DNA of 64,000 nt, taken from positions 13,843,001-13,907,000 of the forward strand of contig NC_133161.1 of assembly GCF_040802235.1 (NCBI RefSeq). Direction: 5' to 3'. The stretch comes from Manis javanica (taxonomy: Eukaryota > Chordata > Mammalia > Pholidota > Manidae). The notes beneath the pieces are model-generated. The model had not been told where the DNA came from. It did no database searches and saw nothing but the letters and a program-made list of their open reading frames with translations. The position numbers were made by a program, and so were the translations under genes. Shown piece by piece: positions 1 through 11,420 of the stretch (its first letter is position 1; each line of letters begins with the position of its first letter).

Positions 1-825
1 CAGTGGCTTCAACAAGTGGACTAGCTGCATTAGCTCCTGACAAGAGAGTCAGCCTGTTCTTTGAAGCTTTGAAGCCAGGCACTATGAAAGTTCTAGGTGG
101 CATCTTCTTCCAAAAGAAAGTTGTTTCTTCTACACTGAAAACCACTTTCACTAATTATCTTAGCTAAATCTCCTGGTTAACTTGCAGCTTCTCTTCTAGC
201 ACTTGCCACTTCACCTCGCACTTTCACATTATGGAGACAGCTTCTTTCCTTAAACCCCACAAACTCATATCTTGTAGATTCCAGCTTTTCTTCTGCAGCT
301 TCTCCACCTCTCTGTCTTTACAGAATTGAAGTCTGGATCAGACTTCGGCTTAAGAGAATGTTGTGGCTGGTTTGACCTTTTATCTAGACCATTAAAACTT
401 TCTCTGCATCAGCAATAAGGCTGTTTCATTTTCTTATCTTTCATGTGTTCACTGGAGTAGCACTTTTAACTTCCTTCAAGAACTTTCCCTTTACATTAAC
501 AACTTAGCTAACTGTTTGGCAGAAGACTCTGGTCAACAGAGCAGTCATTTATCAATTAAGTTTGCCATCTTATAAGGGCATGGTTCATGGCACCCCAAAA
601 CAATTAAAATAGTAGCATCAAAGATCACTGACCACAAACCACAATAACAAACAATAATAATGAGGAAGTTTGAAATATTCCAAGAATTACCAAATGTGAC
701 AGACACACAAATGCTATTGTAAAAATGGTGTCGAAAGACTTAATCAACAAAGGGTTGCAACAAACCTTCAATTAAAAAAAAAAAATTGCAGTATCTGTGA
801 AGCACAATAAAATGAGGTATGCTTG
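1..825 (-). mobile_element. Tigger1-like DNA transposon, truncated by window edge
   Basis: This is a decayed pogo/Tc1-mariner class element in reverse orientation. Its terminal inverted repeat is at 801-825 (plus strand reads caataaaatgaggtatgcttg), followed by a TA dinucleotide at 826-827 as expected for Tigger target sites. The preceding 800 bases match in pattern the 5' part of Tigger1, including the degenerate start of its transposase read on the minus strand. The transposase is broken by many stops. The rest of the element lies outside the window. Recognition is from memory of the consensus. Confidence 0.88.
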
Positions 826-839
826 TACTTCTAAAAACT

Positions 840-1180
840 TAAGGAAACAATCTAAGTACATAAAGATAAATGGACAATAAAGTTTAACAGTGGTGTTTTT
901 TGATTTAAAACATCAGAAACATTTTAGGAGCCTAGCAATAAAGGTTTGATTAAGTGAATGATGGAATAACTGTATGACACATATGGCCAATAGAAATGAT
1001 GTACCTGATACTACAGGGAGCAAAGAGAAGATGGCAAACAAAGACATATAATAAAATGCCATTTTAGTAAATTCACATACAGACATTGCTGTGAGATCGG
1101 TTTTTCTGAACTTTTAGATATTAATTGACTAAACACAATGAGTATATATTCTTACAATCAGAAAAATCCATGAAGCCACT
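840..1180 (+). mobile_element. Old L1 (L1M-type) 3' end fragment
   Basis: The sequence has the typical composition of the end of mammalian L1 ORF2 and its 3' UTR (A-rich; 'tgatggaataactgtatgacac', then 'aataaaatgccattttag'). It is heavily mutated, with no open frame. Family assignment is approximate. Confidence 0.55.
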
Positions 1181-1539
1181 TTGATTTGAGAGAAAAAAAA
1201 ATTAACATCAACAAAGGCACATGGAAATTGAACATCAAAATCTACAAATAAAAATGGTATTACAGTAGAGCAAATCAACGGATTGGCTTTTTGCTGCCAA
1301 GTGCAAAGTAATGGCAGTAATACATTAATGAATATATCAGTGATGGAAACTAGCCACAGTAACAGGTCCAAGTACTTGCAAATATTTTGCTTTGTTATAT
1401 GTTAATACATTTGCTCAGTTTTATGTACTAGATTCTTAAGGGAATTACAAAGCAGTATGAGAAGGTAATTCCTCCTATCAAATAATTTATATTCTCAAGG
1501 AAGACACTGAACAAAACCAACAGTTGCAAATGTACACAA

Positions 1540-1835
1540 AGATGCACATATGAGGATTTCATCACCATGCTACATACCACAGAATCAACAACTGTACCAT
1601 ATTAATAGTCATTGAATAAATAATTTAGGAAAGTCATACTATGAAATATTATGCAGGCATTGTTAAAAAATGTGAATCACTTAAACCACTAATATGGAGA
1701 CTTCAGTTAAGTGGAAAAAACTCAAATAATGTAATGCCATTTGTTAAAACACAACACACTCATACTTGTAAATGCACAGAAAGGAGAGTGAAAGATGGTC
1801 ATTCAATTGTTGACAGGGTTTAGGTCTGGAAAGGG
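1540..1835 (+). mobile_element. Old L1 (L1M-type) 3' end fragment
   Basis: It shows the ancient L1 terminal pattern 'tatgaaatattatgcaggca', then 'gtggaaaaaactcaaataat', with a loosely conserved 3' UTR. It is short and mutated, and independent of the fragment at 840-1180. Confidence 0.6.
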
Positions 1836-2329
1836 GGACGATATATATAATGGGAAATACACGTTTTATGCTTTTTCCTCTTATACTTGAAAACTATATT
1901 GCCTAAGTAATAAACAAAATAAGACTGAGCACTGACCACCTCAGAAGACTTTCCTTTACCTCTTATTATCCACTTAACTCTGAAAAACCTACTCCCTACA
2001 AACTTCTCTTTTTTTAAGTGCTTCAGGATTGCTATATGGATAAAATTACAGAATGAATAGATGGTAGAAGATTCTGAATGAGTCAACATATATAGAACTT
2101 ACTCTAAGCAAAGAAGAATGTTTGACTACTTGAACAGAAATGACATGATGAAGTCTGTTTTAGAAGCCTTAACACTACTGGATGGACTAACAACATGGAA
2201 GAGACCAAGAGCAGGAGATGCTATTATGACAAACCAAAAATAAAGCCGTAAGGGTCAAATAGAAGAGGAAATGAAAAGGATGTGACGACGGGAAAACAAG
2301 AGTGCTAAGGAAGAATTAAGAGCATTTTA

Positions 2330-2470
2330 AAGATGGGAAGGATCTCTTCAATCCCATTACCACCTTCCTACAAATACAGAAATCATGGTTCAGAGAAGTC
2401 AGAAGATCATAAGCATAAGATCATAAGCTAGTGGTTCAGAAGAGAAAAAATCTGCGTCTAGTCCTTAATG
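2330..2470 (-). repeat. MIR-type SINE fragment
   Basis: The reverse-oriented MIR core is recognisable as 'aatacagaaatcatggttca', then 'gagaagtcagaagatcata', corresponding to the usual antisense pattern of 'cagatgaggaaactgaggc'. Strongly diverged. Confidence 0.5.
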
Positions 2471-2676
2471 TAACTCAGTATTCTTTCAATAACACAATGA
2501 CCTTCAATTCACAGGTGTTAACTAAATGGAAATGAAGTATGGAGAGGAAAAGATCAGGAGTCTTACCAAGGTATTAAATATTTCAAACATGAGCAAACAT
2601 TGATACCACCAAGGGAACTGACTGAATCAACCAGGAGAGCTGATCTGTGAAGCAAAATGTTTTCTTTTGGACATGC

Positions 2677-3229
2677 TGATTTTTTTTTAAATTAAGGTAT
2701 CATTGATATACAATCTTAGGAAGGTTTCACCTGAGCAACACTGCAGTTTCAACATTCACCCATATTATCAAGCCCCCTCCCCCCATTGCAGTCACTGTCC
2801 ATCAGCATAGTAAGATGCTATAGGGTCATTACTGGTCTTCTCCATGTTGTACTGCCTTTCTCCAGTGACCCACCTATATTAAGTGTGCTAATTATAGTGC
2901 CCCTTAATCCCCTTCTCCCTCCCTCCCCACCCACCTTTCCCAACCCCTTCCCTTTGGTAACAGCTAGTCACTTCTTGGGAGTCTGTGACTCTGCTGCTGT
3001 TTTGTTCCTTCAGTTTTGCTTCGTTGTTATACTCCACAAATGATGAGGGAAATCATTTGGTATTTGTCTTTCTCTGCCTGGCTTATTTCACTGAGCATAA
3101 TACCCTCTAGCTCCACCCATGTTGTTGCAAATTGTAGGATTTGTTTTCTTTTTATGGCTGAGTAATGTTCCATTATATATATGTACCTCATCATCTTTAT
3201 CCATTCATCTACTGATGGACACAGGTTGC
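2677..3229 (-). mobile_element. 5'-truncated young L1 with ORF2 tail, 3' UTR and target-site duplication
   Basis: On the minus strand, 3229-3027 encodes the familiar C-terminal tail of L1 ORF2 (pattern YIYIMEHYSAIKRKQILQFA, then MLSEISQAEKDKYQMI). A roughly 350-bp 3' UTR follows and ends in a poly(A), seen as T-run 2,680-2,688 on the plus strand. An 11-bp direct repeat tttggacatgc flanks it at 2,666-2,676 and 3,230-3,240, which marks L1-machinery insertion. The 3' UTR is the same lineage as 38,070-38,250 and 62,556-62,692. It is a dead copy. Confidence 0.9.
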
Positions 3230-3959
3230 TTTGGACATGCATCCAGTATGGTACAGATATTAAGAGTACAGTCACCAAAGGCTTTCTTTATCCAAGTAGT
3301 TTTCCAAACAAATTTCTACATATTCCTCCTTGGAGTTTCAGTTGAAGTATTTTCCTTGGAGACCCTCATAAACAAATTATATTGCAACCCTGAGTCTGGC
3401 CTCTCTCAGTCAATTTATTAACAATGGAGATACTGAAAAGTATTTCTGAAGATCACATGCAAGATCACAGAAAATCACCACAGGAACATTTAATGGGGGA
3501 GAAGGTGAGAAAGAATGCTTGGGAATAACAATAGAAATTTCTAAAATAGTGTCTTAATAATGTAAATAAAGAACTTTTATCATACTTCATTACAGAGGTA
3601 TTTCTATTTTATCTAACCTGGCTTTAATTCTTCCATTTATTTATTTATATTGCTTAGTTTGTTTAAAATAATAATTTTCCCCGTTTGTCTTCTTATTACA
3701 TTTTTTTAGTGTAAGAGTCTTAAGTAAAAGACAAGGGTGAAAGACATCAAAATGATAATTTAGATATAGCAGAAAGATGGCAGGGAATGTAAGAATAGAC
3801 AGTGACATTGGTAAAGTACTAAAAGAAAACACCAGCTGGAGAAAAAGTGGACTAAAACTCTTGATAGCAGGACAGAGGGCACAGGAAATACAAACCCCTG
3901 GCCTAGCATGTGAATCCTTCCAAATACTGTTCCAGTGCTATTTTCTAAAATATAAATCA

Positions 3960-4150
3960 ACTATACTTTGATCCCACTTATTGGAACTTCACTTTCTTCC
4001 TTTCTCATATTTGTAAGATCCCTCTTCCATCTACATTCAATGCTTGCTTCAAGACTCAGCTCAAGAACAAGAGAAAGCCTAGTAAAATTTGGGAAAAACC
4101 TGGATATGAGTTTCAGTTCTGCCACTACTGTCTTAAAATAAAAACTAATT
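3960..4150 (+). repeat. L2 3' fragment followed by MIR-like sequence
   Basis: The L2 sense pattern is visible around 4,020-4,065 ('ttcaagactcagctcaag'), and a MIR-like stretch ('tttcagttctgccactactg') follows. Both are old and degraded, and boundaries are approximate. Confidence 0.45.
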
Positions 4151-4489
4151 CTTCTTTCCTAATTCCAATCCTGGCACTCAAAAGTAACAAGTCAAAAATG
4201 AGTGTTGGGTGAAGAGGAATGGGGCACACTGCTTCCTGCTTTTCTGCCACTTCCTAATTTTTTAACTGCTTGTTCCCACTCATATGTTCCACCTCCAAGT
4301 CCATTTTTCACTGAGTGGATAAAGAAAAATAAAGCTCTTCTACATTTCCTTAATATATTTTTTTAAAGATAATAGCAGGAAGCACTTTATCCATTTCTAA
4401 CCCTAGATATGAAAAGATATCTAGATAAAATTAAAATGAAGGCCTTGCCCAATAGACTATACTATGGAACTGAGAAGAAAAGAGGACAT

Positions 4490-4860
4490 ATACATAATGA
4501 AGATAAAATAAGTGCCTATTCAGTAGTATGGAGAGAGGTGCTACAATGGGGTTTAGAAGTCCAGGCAATCGTGTAGTAAGCCAGGCAGGATTTAAATCCA
4601 TAGAGGAAAGGGCATTCCAAGCAGAGAAAAGCAGCAGGCAAAAATGAGAAGCAGGCTAGGGAAAGTAGTAAGACAACAATGAATAAATCAGTGTGATCAA
4701 AAGCAAAGATCAAACTGATTTATTCATTCAAAGGAGAGGTAGACTGTACTAAGGATTTTAGATTTTTGACCATATATATACATACATATAGTAGGGAACC
4801 AGCAGAAGTTTTTGTGTGGTAAAAACATATAGTAAGTTCTTTCCCACTCAGAAATGACTG
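4490..4860. repeat. Ancient interspersed repeat (L2/CR1-like), family uncertain
   Basis: The pattern 'gaaagggcattccaagcaga', followed by 'gcagcaggcaaaaatgagaa', is a widespread ancient mammalian repeat motif. Sequence like it recurs at 14,160-14,520. I cannot name the family with certainty. Confidence 0.45.
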
Positions 4861-4869
4861 GCTTCTAAA

Positions 4870-5150
4870 CATTTCAATCTCTTCAAATGTCCCTTCATCA
4901 AGAAAGTTTTCTACCAGCTACCTTGCCAGAGTAGCTCCTTGTCTACTGTCTCAGGCTACCTAAATTACCTAACCATGCTGTTTCGTCACACATTTAAACA
5001 CTTTATTTTTCACACTTGGTTGTGTCTCCCACATTAGGATGTTAAGCTCCCACCACTAAAGCAGAAACCCATGTCCATTTCTATTTCCCCAGCATAGCAC
5101 ATGGCACAGAACAGGTCCTCAACGAGTATTTGTTAAGTGAATGAATCACT
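4870..5150 (+). repeat. L2 3' end
   Basis: This is typical L2 3' UTR sense sequence: 'aaatgtcccttcatcaag', a central 'gtgtctcccacattag', and the tail 'agcacatggcacagaacagg' then 'agtatttgttaagtgaatga'. It is non-coding. Confidence 0.8.
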
Positions 5151-7019
5151 GAATGAGGATCTCAACCATCAGCTCTACCTTCCAAAAAGAAGTAAATAAA
5201 TCACTTCTTGAAGGGGAATTTTTTGTTAACTTTTACTGTGAGTTCTCTTTACTTTTCCCATTCAGCCCTCATTAATCTAAAGTTCTTGCTACCCTATTGC
5301 TATTTCTTCCTCTGCTTCCAATATTTAAAACTTCACTATTCCAAACACTACTATAATAAATACCATAAAATATTGGTCTGCAACCTGCACATCAAGGTAG
5401 AACTCACCACATTTTTAAAAATATTTCCAGTGATAGAGAATCTGTGACTTTGCTTGATGTTTGTGGTAAATCACCTGTACAATAAAAATATTTGTTTCAA
5501 GTTTTCATTTATTACCATTTGTTTGCTCTAGTCTGTGTTCACTGCCTGTGTCTCCCAAATGATATTAATTCCATCCTCCCCTTTTCAGTGAACAGCCTCA
5601 GAAAACACACTAGTTTCTTCAGACTTGTTAAAATACACTTTGCATAATGGTACATATCTCTTAAAGACATTTGAAAGTCCAGGGAATTCTAAGGGGATAA
5701 GACCTGGTTCTTTGGTAAGAGCATTTAGGGAGAATCAAATGTTGACACCAGAATGTGTTAAGTTTCAGACTATGAAAAACAATCTGCTTCTACAATGACT
5801 TCCAGACTTCATTCTGCTTTGCTTGGGAGTAACTGGCCTTTGCTACTTTATAGTTTCAAAGTCATCCCAAACAATAGCCCCAAGATTTAAGATCTGCTTC
5901 AAAAACAAACAAAAGGGTGAAAAGGACGTAAGTGACTATAAATGAAACAAGATGGCTATGTGCAAAATATTTACTGAAGTTGGTCTATGGGTACATGAAG
6001 TTCATAATACAATTCTACTTTTATTTAGTTGAAATTTTCTACTACGAAGTTGAAAAAGGATTCTTCCTTCAGACTAATTCAGTAATATAATAGAATAAAA
6101 GTTTAATGAATTTGTATTTGATTTAATAAAGATGTCATCAGCACTGTAATTCATCATCTGTATTTGTATTTAACTATTAATCCAAGTAATGGGCAGAGAT
6201 GCTGGCCAACTTCAACTAGAGACAGACTATAGAACAAGATTCTAGAATACACGGTCTCTGGACAACTTTGAAAATAAAAACAAAAACATCACCTCCATAG
6301 CCTGAAGTACAGTAAGTATATAAACAAATGACTGCAGGATTATTTAGATTGTCCCAAAGGCATATGGTACCAAGATGACTAGTTCAGGATATTCATGTGC
6401 CAATTTGCCAACAATGCTCCAAATTATATTCAGGACCTGGTTTTTAAAGTTCAACAGTAAAGTTTTAATTATTCATTGGGAAGCCTATAATGTGGTTCTG
6501 AAATCCTAGGCACCAAATATGTTTCTGCTTTAGGTGGCCTTTAGAAATGCTTTTTATAAGAATATATATTTTTGTAGTAGACTGAGAAGAATAAAATACA
6601 AACTGTAAATCTGCTCTATAAGGACACAATACATTTCAAAAGCCAAATGTGGAAAACCTAAGGTTTAACTGCCATTCTGCAAATTGGGAAGCTCTAGAAA
6701 TTGTCATATAAATTTAAAAAAAAAAAAATCAAGCCAGTAATTTGGGCTATGTTAAAAGCACTTACTAAAAATACCAAAGTAGCCCCAAACAAACCATTTC
6801 TGAAGAAGAGACTGGATGTGAAATATCTACAGACTTAACTTTTTCACATTTGAAATGTGGAAGCCACTGCTGGGTACTTTAACAAGCAACTCAACAAAAT
6901 GAAGATCCTCTCTTCATTTGTTTAAAAGTAACACATTTCCCATGAACAATCATTAATTTTTAAAACTCAAACTTAGTTTTATGAAAATACATGTTTATTT
7001 AGCATTCTACTTTTGGGTG

Positions 7020-7135
7020 GATTTATTATTCATTCAACACAATGGAGGGATACTGTTCTAGATGCTAGGAATACAGCTCTGAAAAAAAACATCCCTTTAT
7101 ATGAAACTTACATTCTAGTGGCTGGCTGAGAAAAT
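7020..7135 (-). repeat. L2 3' end, antisense
   Basis: The plus strand shows the antisense L2 tail: 'attcattcaacacaatgg', 'ctgttctagatgctagga', and 'aaacttacattctagtgg'. Old and short. Confidence 0.65.
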
Positions 7136-9419
7136 TTTGTGCGGGTTTGTTTACGTCTTATCACTTACTCTGCTTCTCCACACTTTCATGCCTCTTTTGC
7201 ATATGTACTATCAAAGAGGCTGCAGCAGTTTTAAAGTTCAGGTTTGTATGTACCCGAGTAACTGATTTTAGACCAGGCCTTAAAAGAAAGAGCTAGAGAA
7301 GCAATAAAGAAGTTTTAATTAGTAAAAATTGCACTTCAGACAAAACCCAGAACTTATTCAGGCACCATAAAATCAACTCAGTCAGAATTTTTGACAACCA
7401 ACACTGCCACCCAATCACTTCAAAAAGGCATATAGAATTTTATTTTATCCCTGTTCCTAAATATCTCTCAAGACCAGTTCTTCTTAAATTTTATTTCTGA
7501 GCAGTAGAATCTTTTTTTTTTTAACAGAATTTCATAGAAAATCCCTATATGTAAAATGCGTAAAACTCTAGTCCAAATAGGAAAGATTGGTCTATCCCCA
7601 TGTCACTAGTATATGCAATGCCTCCAAGGACATCTCAAAAAACATCTGAAAGGCACTGCCCTATAAAATTGTGTTATCTAAAAAATTAACAACTAAAAAT
7701 TTTTTAAAGTATTTCAGTTTAAATAACTCTGAGATTCCTGCATGGTATCATATATTGTGATTCTTTGATAAGAGATCTAACAAACAGGATTTCTCTGAGC
7801 CCTCATTTTTTCCCATCTAAAAAATAATGACCTTATGCTGGAAGACATGACAGCCCGTCAGTGCTAAAATTACACTATGATGAAGGCTGTAATAAAATTA
7901 GTAGTGGCCATTTCTGAATTTAGGACAGGCACACTTTGAGTATACATTTCCACCTCTGCAGACTTTAATTTCAAGCTTGTTACCATCTCTGCTTTAGATT
8001 TAACGTTTCCTATTAATTATCACTATCACATATCTTTTCCCCAGATTACTAGGAACTAGATGGAAACTTGTTTTTTTAAGCACCCCAACATATTTAGCCT
8101 TCCTCAGGGAAGATATGTGACAGAAATGATTGTGGGAGGAAAAAAATGACAACTCTGCTTAGGTTTTTTGTTTTGCTTAAATCTGTAAGGGGATGTTGTC
8201 TGTCTGCAAGGTGAATGGAACTGGGAAAAGCCAAGTATGCCAAAAGGAGAAAAGAGTAGGACTAAAACCAGAAAATATTCTTAGATGAATAGGAAAATAT
8301 AAGCCTTTGAAATACAGTAACATTGAAATTATGTTAGACATGCTTCTTAATAAAAATCAAAATCCAAAAATATATATACAATTATTTTGATCCTGTTCTA
8401 TATTTTACCTCCTCTAATTATTAGCTTAAGAATTGACTATATTAATTAGAGTACCAGACTAATGGAAGGTAAAATGTTACAGGGGCATTTTTATCAAACT
8501 GAATTCCAAAATTATGCCACACTAGTTGTCAGTTATGAGTATATTTTTAGAAATCACACTCTTCATCTCCAAATGCTTGATATAAAATTCAACTTCTTTA
8601 TAATGAAAAAAAATCCAGTGAATACATTGTTGTGCCTTCTTCTAAATAATCTAGAATATTGGTGAGTCATGTTCTGCTGGAAGTGGCAGAGCTAAGGAAC
8701 AGGGTCAGGGAAACTAAAGGGCAACCTTTAGTTAGGCACCAAAGGGAAAGAATTATAAAATCAACAGAGTTCAGCTTTTTCATCCTTCACCTAACATGTT
8801 ATTAAATCAACAAAAATTGGGCATCTTCTACATGAAGAGATGTGAACTGTTTATTAGACTGCCTACAGAGATTGGTTGCTAAAGAAGTCAGATATGTAAT
8901 TACAAACCATTTATACATAGAATGAACTGCTATAAATAGCCCTTTTTCCTAATAAGGGTCATGAGAAAGTCTCACTATGGATGGTTTCAAATTCCCAAGG
9001 ACACCATTCTATGACAACACAGGGTCTCCCAAAGTCATACAGCCAGTCCTTAAAACATGGCTTAAATCCTGAAAGAGACTCACAATTACTTAACACCATC
9101 CTTACATATGACGATCTCGTTCTTAGACTGACAAAAAGATTACTTTTGTCCAGAGGTTCCCTGGAAAGTGTCTTTAGATGGGCTTAAACTTAACTGGTTG
9201 TTGTGTACTCTAAGACAGTCACTTTTAAACCTCATCATGAAATCTGTATTACAAGAAAAATGTTACCATTAAGACAGAATTTTCTATTACCAATTTTAAG
9301 ATGTATATTTCATAAATGTTATAATTTAAAAAATGTGCGTCTTATAAATCTACCAGCAAGAATTTTACAGGAATCAAAGTCCAAGATCTTTTTTATTTAA
9401 TATGACAGATGACTAAGTA

Positions 9420-9625
9420 TTCCCTACAGAGTTGAAAATACGTTAGACTATAGCCCAGAAAATTTGGGTTCAGTCCTGGTTTTGCTTTAAGTTAATAGAA
9501 CTGAGTGATTTTGAATAAGCCACTTACTATCAGTAAGGTTTACTGTGGATCATGTAACTCAGAGAATGGTTTTAAGAAATAAATGAGTGTAACTGCATTA
9601 TGTATATTGTAAAAGGTAAACCACA
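9420..9625 (+). repeat. MIR SINE
   Basis: It follows the MIR sense order: 'tttgggttcagtcctggt', 'gattttgaataagccactta', 'gtaaggttt', then 'aataaatgagtgtaactgca'. Diverged but with the expected spacing. Confidence 0.6.
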
Positions 9626-10927
9626 ACTATGATGTCAGATTTTTATTATTAATGCCATACCTGAAGAACATATGTCGAAGTCTTTAAATGGCCAGTTTTG
9701 AAGTACTAAAAAATATACTAAATTCTGCCACTTTATTAATCTTTCTCTCAAATTTTATTGGAAGTGATAATTTAGCCACTAAATTACTTTAACTGCTAAG
9801 TTTAATAGTAAATGTATACAGTGAAAGTATACTAAGATACTATGAGGATTAAATATCTGTCACAGTCCTAATTTAAGGGCTCAGAAAATGATTTGTCTGG
9901 TGGTGGTACACTTTTTTAAGTATTAGGTAGTATACATATTTTTACGTGTAGGCTCTTTTTTTCCTTTTAACATAATATAGTTTCAATAGTTTTTCCTACT
10001 GGAAAGAGAGGTGTTTCCTACTGCATATGCCTTGATACCTACCTGTTTGGAGTATTTAACTCCTATCAAGACAAAACCACTCACTGAGACATCTACAAGG
10101 GAACTCTTAGCTCTGAAAATGGAAGCTGAAATCTTTCCTTAGTTTCAGTCATTTCTGGCAAATGAGAAATAGTCACCTAAATGTTTAGCCCTACTAGCCT
10201 TCCTCTGCCATCAGATGCAGCCTGTGGAGACTCTTGCAGTGAGAAAGAATTTCAACCAAAGCCAAAAGCCTAGGAATCAAATGCTTTGATCTATTTAAGC
10301 ATAAGTTCATCCTCATGTGATTTATATTTCAAATTATGATGATGATTCTCTAAGATCAACCACCATTACAAGACAGAGAATCTAAATTAAGTGAGTTTTA
10401 CATTACTAGGAGTTCAGTAATATAAACTTCTAAGTGGTAACACTCCTTGCAAATCAAGCTGTGTGAATTTAACTATTTACTAAATATTTTCCCCACTATG
10501 ATTTCCACAATATAAATGTGCAAGAATCTTAACAAAAATGCATGCTGTTGTGGATAAAAGTCTACTCTGCTCAACAGTAAACTATTTTTTAAATCTCACA
10601 TATTATTTTATTCCTTAACTAAAAATGCTATTGCTATATAATAAAATAATTGCCTCTATGTTCCAAATAACTGCTTTTTAAAAAATTTCTCTGAAGACTG
10701 GAAAAATCTATAAGTAAAACACAGAAATTACCTTTGTGAGGAATCTCATTACTGCAGATTTGTATCATCAACATGAGTAAATATTTGTGCCTAGCCTACA
10801 AATCTTCCCCTAACAACAGCATTTTAAAAAGTCATTGTGTAACAAAAATTAAATAATTAAGACTTTTTCAAGCAGTTCATTTTTGTAATATACCAATAAT
10901 CAAACAATAAATTTGATAAATACATAC

Positions 10928-11022
10928 AGTTCCAGAGAGGACATCATGGGGGCAACAGTTCAGAAGGTGACTCTTGCATACTCTGTCATCACTGAATTTG
11001 ATTCGTTGACGAGTAGTATCTC
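10928..11022 (-). CDS. LUC7L2: LUC7L2 coding exon 2 (residues 21-52)
   Basis: Read on the minus strand, this 95-bp exon follows an acceptor (tattacag) and ends at the donor GTATGTA. It joins exon 1 in phase: exon 1 supplies the first G of codon 21, and exon 2 gives GDTTRQRIKFSDDRVCKSHL, then LNCCPHDVLSGT. This is the start of the Luc7 domain. It carries the first zinc-finger residues (Cys36, Cys43/44, His46), which in the yeast homologue help Luc7 bind U1 snRNP and the 5' splice site. The translation matches what I know of vertebrate LUC7L2; the paralogue LUC7L has Glu-Thr and Ala-Gly at positions where this has Thr-Thr and Ser-Gly. Exon 3 onward lies outside the window. Confidence 0.97.
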
Positions 11023-11289
11023 CTGTAATATAGGAAAGTTAATAACATTCAAGGTTAGAAAACTGGAAAATATTTTCTGAGAGCCCTACTATCACTAGCT
11101 TTTTATGTGTGGCTACACACACACACACGCTTATAAACCAGCTAAAGGGGGATTAGTTTTTTATATAATATCCTACAGAAAAACTATTTTAGACAACATG
11201 CAGTTGCAGTTCGTGTACTGCTAATGTAATTCAAAATAGTCAAAGGGGAAAGCAATGAGTTGTTAAATAGAGTACTTCAGAAAAGCATA

Positions 11290-11420
11290 GGATTTAGAGC
11301 AGGAATGGACCTTAAAGATAATGGAGTCCAACTCCTTCATACTGCAGATGAAGAAACTAAGGCCCCAAGAGGTTAAGAGGCTTACAGCAAACCCACTAGG
11401 AGTTTCTACTGGTATACAAT
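11290..11420 (-). repeat. MIR-type SINE
   Basis: Antisense MIR-like pattern: 'ctgcagatgaagaaactaag', 'gccccaagaggttaagaggc'. It lies about 270 bp upstream of exon 2 inside LUC7L2 intron 1. Confidence 0.65.

Larger units (their letters stand above)
1..10927 (-). other. LUC7L2: LUC7L2 intron 2 (5' part; continues off the window)
   Basis: The intron starts at the donor GTATGTA (plus 10,921-10,927) directly after exon 2. I found no LUC7L2 exon 3 down to position 1, so the acceptor lies outside the window. The span holds Tigger1, old L1 3' ends, a younger L1, L2 and MIR pieces listed separately. The stretches 3,230-3,950, 5,160-7,010, 7,140-9,400 and 9,630-10,920 show only AT-rich sequence, short homopolymers and possibly unrecognisably old repeats. 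No coding sequence is supported there. Confidence 0.85.

Noticed and set aside
3027-3278. 83-codon minus-strand frame as a host gene
   Set aside because: It is the C-terminal tail of L1 ORF2, truncated and without a promoter.
1-10900. LUC7L2 exon 3
   Set aside because: I looked on the minus strand for the expected continuation of the Luc7 domain and found no matching sequence with splice sites, so it lies outside the window.
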